Positions 12,747 to 14,013 of a DNA stretch of 14,013 bases are shown here, piece by piece. The translations under genes were made by a program, and so were the position numbers. The notes under the pieces are model-generated. The model was not told where the DNA came from, searched no databases, and saw nothing but the letters and a program-made list of their open reading frames with translations. Source of the stretch: Desulfobacteraceae bacterium (GTDB lineage Bacteria; Desulfobacterota; Desulfobacteria; Desulfobacterales; Desulfosalsimonadaceae); the NCBI GenBank assembly GCA_024636355.1, contig JAGXHH010000032.1, forward strand, positions 1-14,013, written 5' to 3'. Each line of letters begins with the position of its first letter. Positions within the stretch are counted from its first letter, which is position 1.

Positions 12747-13580
12747 CTACGCCCGCTGTCTTTCCGCTTCCGATTGTGGCAGGCCATGTTTTTCCGCCAG
12801 TTTTTCAAACATCCGGGCAATGCCGGCGCCCATTGCATTGATCGACTGCACGTTGAGGTTTTCATCCGCTACCTTGTCGAAATAAAGCTGGAGGTTCGAA
12901 TCGAACCCCTCTTCGGCCTTCCAGTAGCAGATCATCATCGGCACCCGGGGCAGTGGATGCATTACCCTGGCGATATCGGCATCCAGGTGCTCGGTCGGCC
13001 GGGCGTTGAATATATCGAGCAGGTTCGTGAACAGTTCGATGTCCGTATCGGCGATTTTCTTTAATGGTTTTTCACACCGCTGGCGAAACAGCCCGTAACC
13101 CGGGCCGCCGTTTTTCAATTCCCTGAACGGGACCAACTGACCGGAAGGCGGCTTTCCGGCACCATCGATGATATAGGTCAGTATCGGCACAGCGATCCAC
13201 GGGTTCGTGTGGATATCGGAGTAGAGCTTTCCATCGGCATCCACGCTGACATTCTTGCCCAGCACCTTTAAGGTGAGCCGACCGTTTTCATATTTTGCCC
13301 CCAGTCTATCCGCGGCAGCCGCCAGATCGACACCCGAAATTTTTTCCTGCAGCCGGTGCATGAACGCCTCGATCTCCTGCTCCGAAGTCCGGGGTTGTTC
13401 GACCGGCTGGCCGCCGAACGCCTCTGCGAGTTCTTTATCCACGCGGGGGCAGTCGGAAATCGGTTTTCTCCCCTTGAAAACGGCGGCGGCAAAGGCCAGG
13501 CACGTCGGCTCATTGCACTGCCGGCAATTGCTTTTATCGAACAGCTTTAAAATATCCATCGGGCTGCGTGCTTGTGGCAT
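12747..13580 (-). CDS. DUF3786 protein with N-terminal [4Fe-4S]-type cysteine motif
   Basis: The 277-residue protein opens with a four-cysteine motif (Cys19, Cys22, Cys27, Cys44 in CRQCNEPTCLAFA..DCP), the pattern of the Fe-S domain seen in CODH/ACS gamma subunits and RnfB-like proteins. The rest (about 75-265) matches the DUF3786 pattern, with VLGKNVSVDADG, NPWIAVPILTYIID, FRELKNGGPGYGLF, PLPRVPMMICYW and FDKVADENLNVQSI. DUF3786 proteins are found in anaerobes such as acetogens and sulfate reducers, and their function is not established. A corrinoid or one-carbon link is inference from the cysteine motif. GGAGGAGG upstream supports the ATG at 13578-13580 over the one at residue 8. It converges on the NUDIX gene and has no close operon partner in the window. 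Confidence 0.9.
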   Translation of the reverse strand: MPQARSPMDILKLFDKSNCRQCNEPTCLAFAAAVFKGRKPISDCPRVDKELAEAFGGQPVEQPRTSEQEIEAFMHRLQEKISGVDLAAAADRLGAKYENGRLTLKVLGKNVSVDADGKLYSDIHTNPWIAVPILTYIIDGAGKPPSGQLVPFRELKNGGPGYGLFRQRCEKPLKKIADTDIELFTNLLDIFNARPTEHLDADIARVMHPLPRVPMMICYWKAEEGFDSNLQLYFDKVADENLNVQSINAMGAGIARMFEKLAEKHGLPQSEAERQRA

Positions 13581-13702
13581 ATAGACTTTCCTCCTCCAGA
13601 TTTTTCATTTGTCCCATCTTACTCATTTGCAGCATAAATGCAAGTTCCGGAGTAACCGTTCAGCAAAAAAGGACGCATCGAGGCTCGGTATTGCAGGGTT
13701 GT

Positions 13703-13812
13703 GTAGGTCGGGATTCACATCCCGACGCTCGCTTGCACGAGGGCAAACACTTTATCGAACAAAACCCCCGGCCCATAAGTCGGGGCTTATCTGTCGGGTT
13801 GGAAACCCGACC
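13703..13812. repeat. Inverted repeat pair with GTCGGG hairpins
   Basis: Two perfect 8-base hairpins, GTCGGGAT / ATCCCGAC (13707-13726) and GTCGGGTT / AACCCGAC (13793-13811), flank a central stretch with a further CCCC..GGGG stem (about 13766-13785). The left edge reads GTAGGTCGGG and the right edge CCCGACCT, so the whole forms a pair of inverted REP-like units. Confidence 0.6.
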
Positions 13813-13845
13813 TGGAGTTTGGACATTCTGCCCCACTGGAAGGGC

Positions 13846-14013
13846 GGGCGATTCGTGAATCGCCCCTACATTGTGAGGCAAGAGGTGTTACACAACGAAT
13901 TGATCGGATTTGACAATTTGTGACAACGCCTAGTTACGCCATTGTACAATGATCTTCGTCGTAGGGGCGATTCACGAATCGCCCCCACAGTGTGAGGGCA
14001 AGAGGTGCTACAC
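13846..14013 (+). repeat. Two direct copies of a palindromic GGGCGATTC unit
   Basis: Copy 1 (13846-13893) has the palindrome GGGCGATTCGTGAATCGCCC followed by a conserved tail (TGTGAGGCAAGAGGTGTTAC). Copy 2 (13961-14013) has GGGGCGATTCACGAATCGCC and nearly the same tail (TGTGAGGGCAAGAGGTGCTA), continuing to the window edge. The tails end 120 bases apart. The palindrome is a REP-like hairpin. The conserved tail is larger than in an isolated REP. Confidence 0.7.

Larger units (their letters stand above)
13581..14013. other. Intergenic region of REP-like repeats, runs off the window
   Basis: No gene is supported in these 430 bases. It holds the inverted repeats at 13703-13812 and two direct copies of a palindromic unit at 13846-13893 and 13961-14013. 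Open frames here lie inside the repeats. Confidence 0.55.

Noticed and set aside
13846..14013. CRISPR-like repeats at the right edge
   Set aside because: Only two palindromic units about 120 bases apart, too widely spaced for a CRISPR array, with no cas genes.

Overview
The window looks like a chromosomal accessory or housekeeping stretch from a Gram-negative bacterium. The most likely source is a sulfate-reducing or related Desulfobacterota (former deltaproteobacterial) lineage. The basis is moderate GC, lipobox lipoproteins, a DUF3108 envelope protein, a DUF3786 protein with a corrinoid/Fe-S-type cysteine motif, and many short palindromic intergenic repeat families of the kind common in those genomes. 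The assignment is by inference only: there is no rRNA or other marker gene.

Layout. A partial glycine-zipper lipoprotein (minus strand) runs off the left edge. A small cysteine-containing hypothetical protein (525-860, minus) follows. Next comes a 265-bp nested palindromic, MITE-like element (943-1207), then a short-chain dehydrogenase (1465-2223) and a DUF3108 envelope protein (2296-3132), both plus strand. A hybrid PAS / NarL-type histidine kinase / receiver protein (3417-5108) is followed by about 670 bases of repeats and gene remnants, including a broken minus-strand gene at 5314-5559. An MscS-family channel (5782-6684) and an ABM-fold monooxygenase (6799-7095), each with a good sigma70-type promoter upstream, come next. 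A repeat cluster separates these from a convergent nucleoside deaminase (7341-7958, minus). A methyltransferase (8353-9003) and a very small Glu-rich lipoprotein (9159-9317) follow.

The right part holds a probable four-gene plus-strand operon (9718-12459): an HLD-II-type haloalkane dehalogenase with its full catalytic pentad, a two-helix membrane protein, a lipoprotein alpha/beta hydrolase, and a zinc-ribbon NUDIX hydrolase. A convergent DUF3786 Fe-S protein (12747-13580, minus) and a stretch of REP-like repeats finish the window.

I see no phage, plasmid, CRISPR, toxin-antitoxin or classical defence module, and no clear new multi-gene system. The most noteworthy points are the dehalogenase operon, the hybrid kinase that carries a receiver but no DNA-binding output, the density of distinct palindromic repeat families in nearly every intergenic gap (several sharing a GTAGG head), the decayed gene at 5314-5559, and two short lipoproteins.
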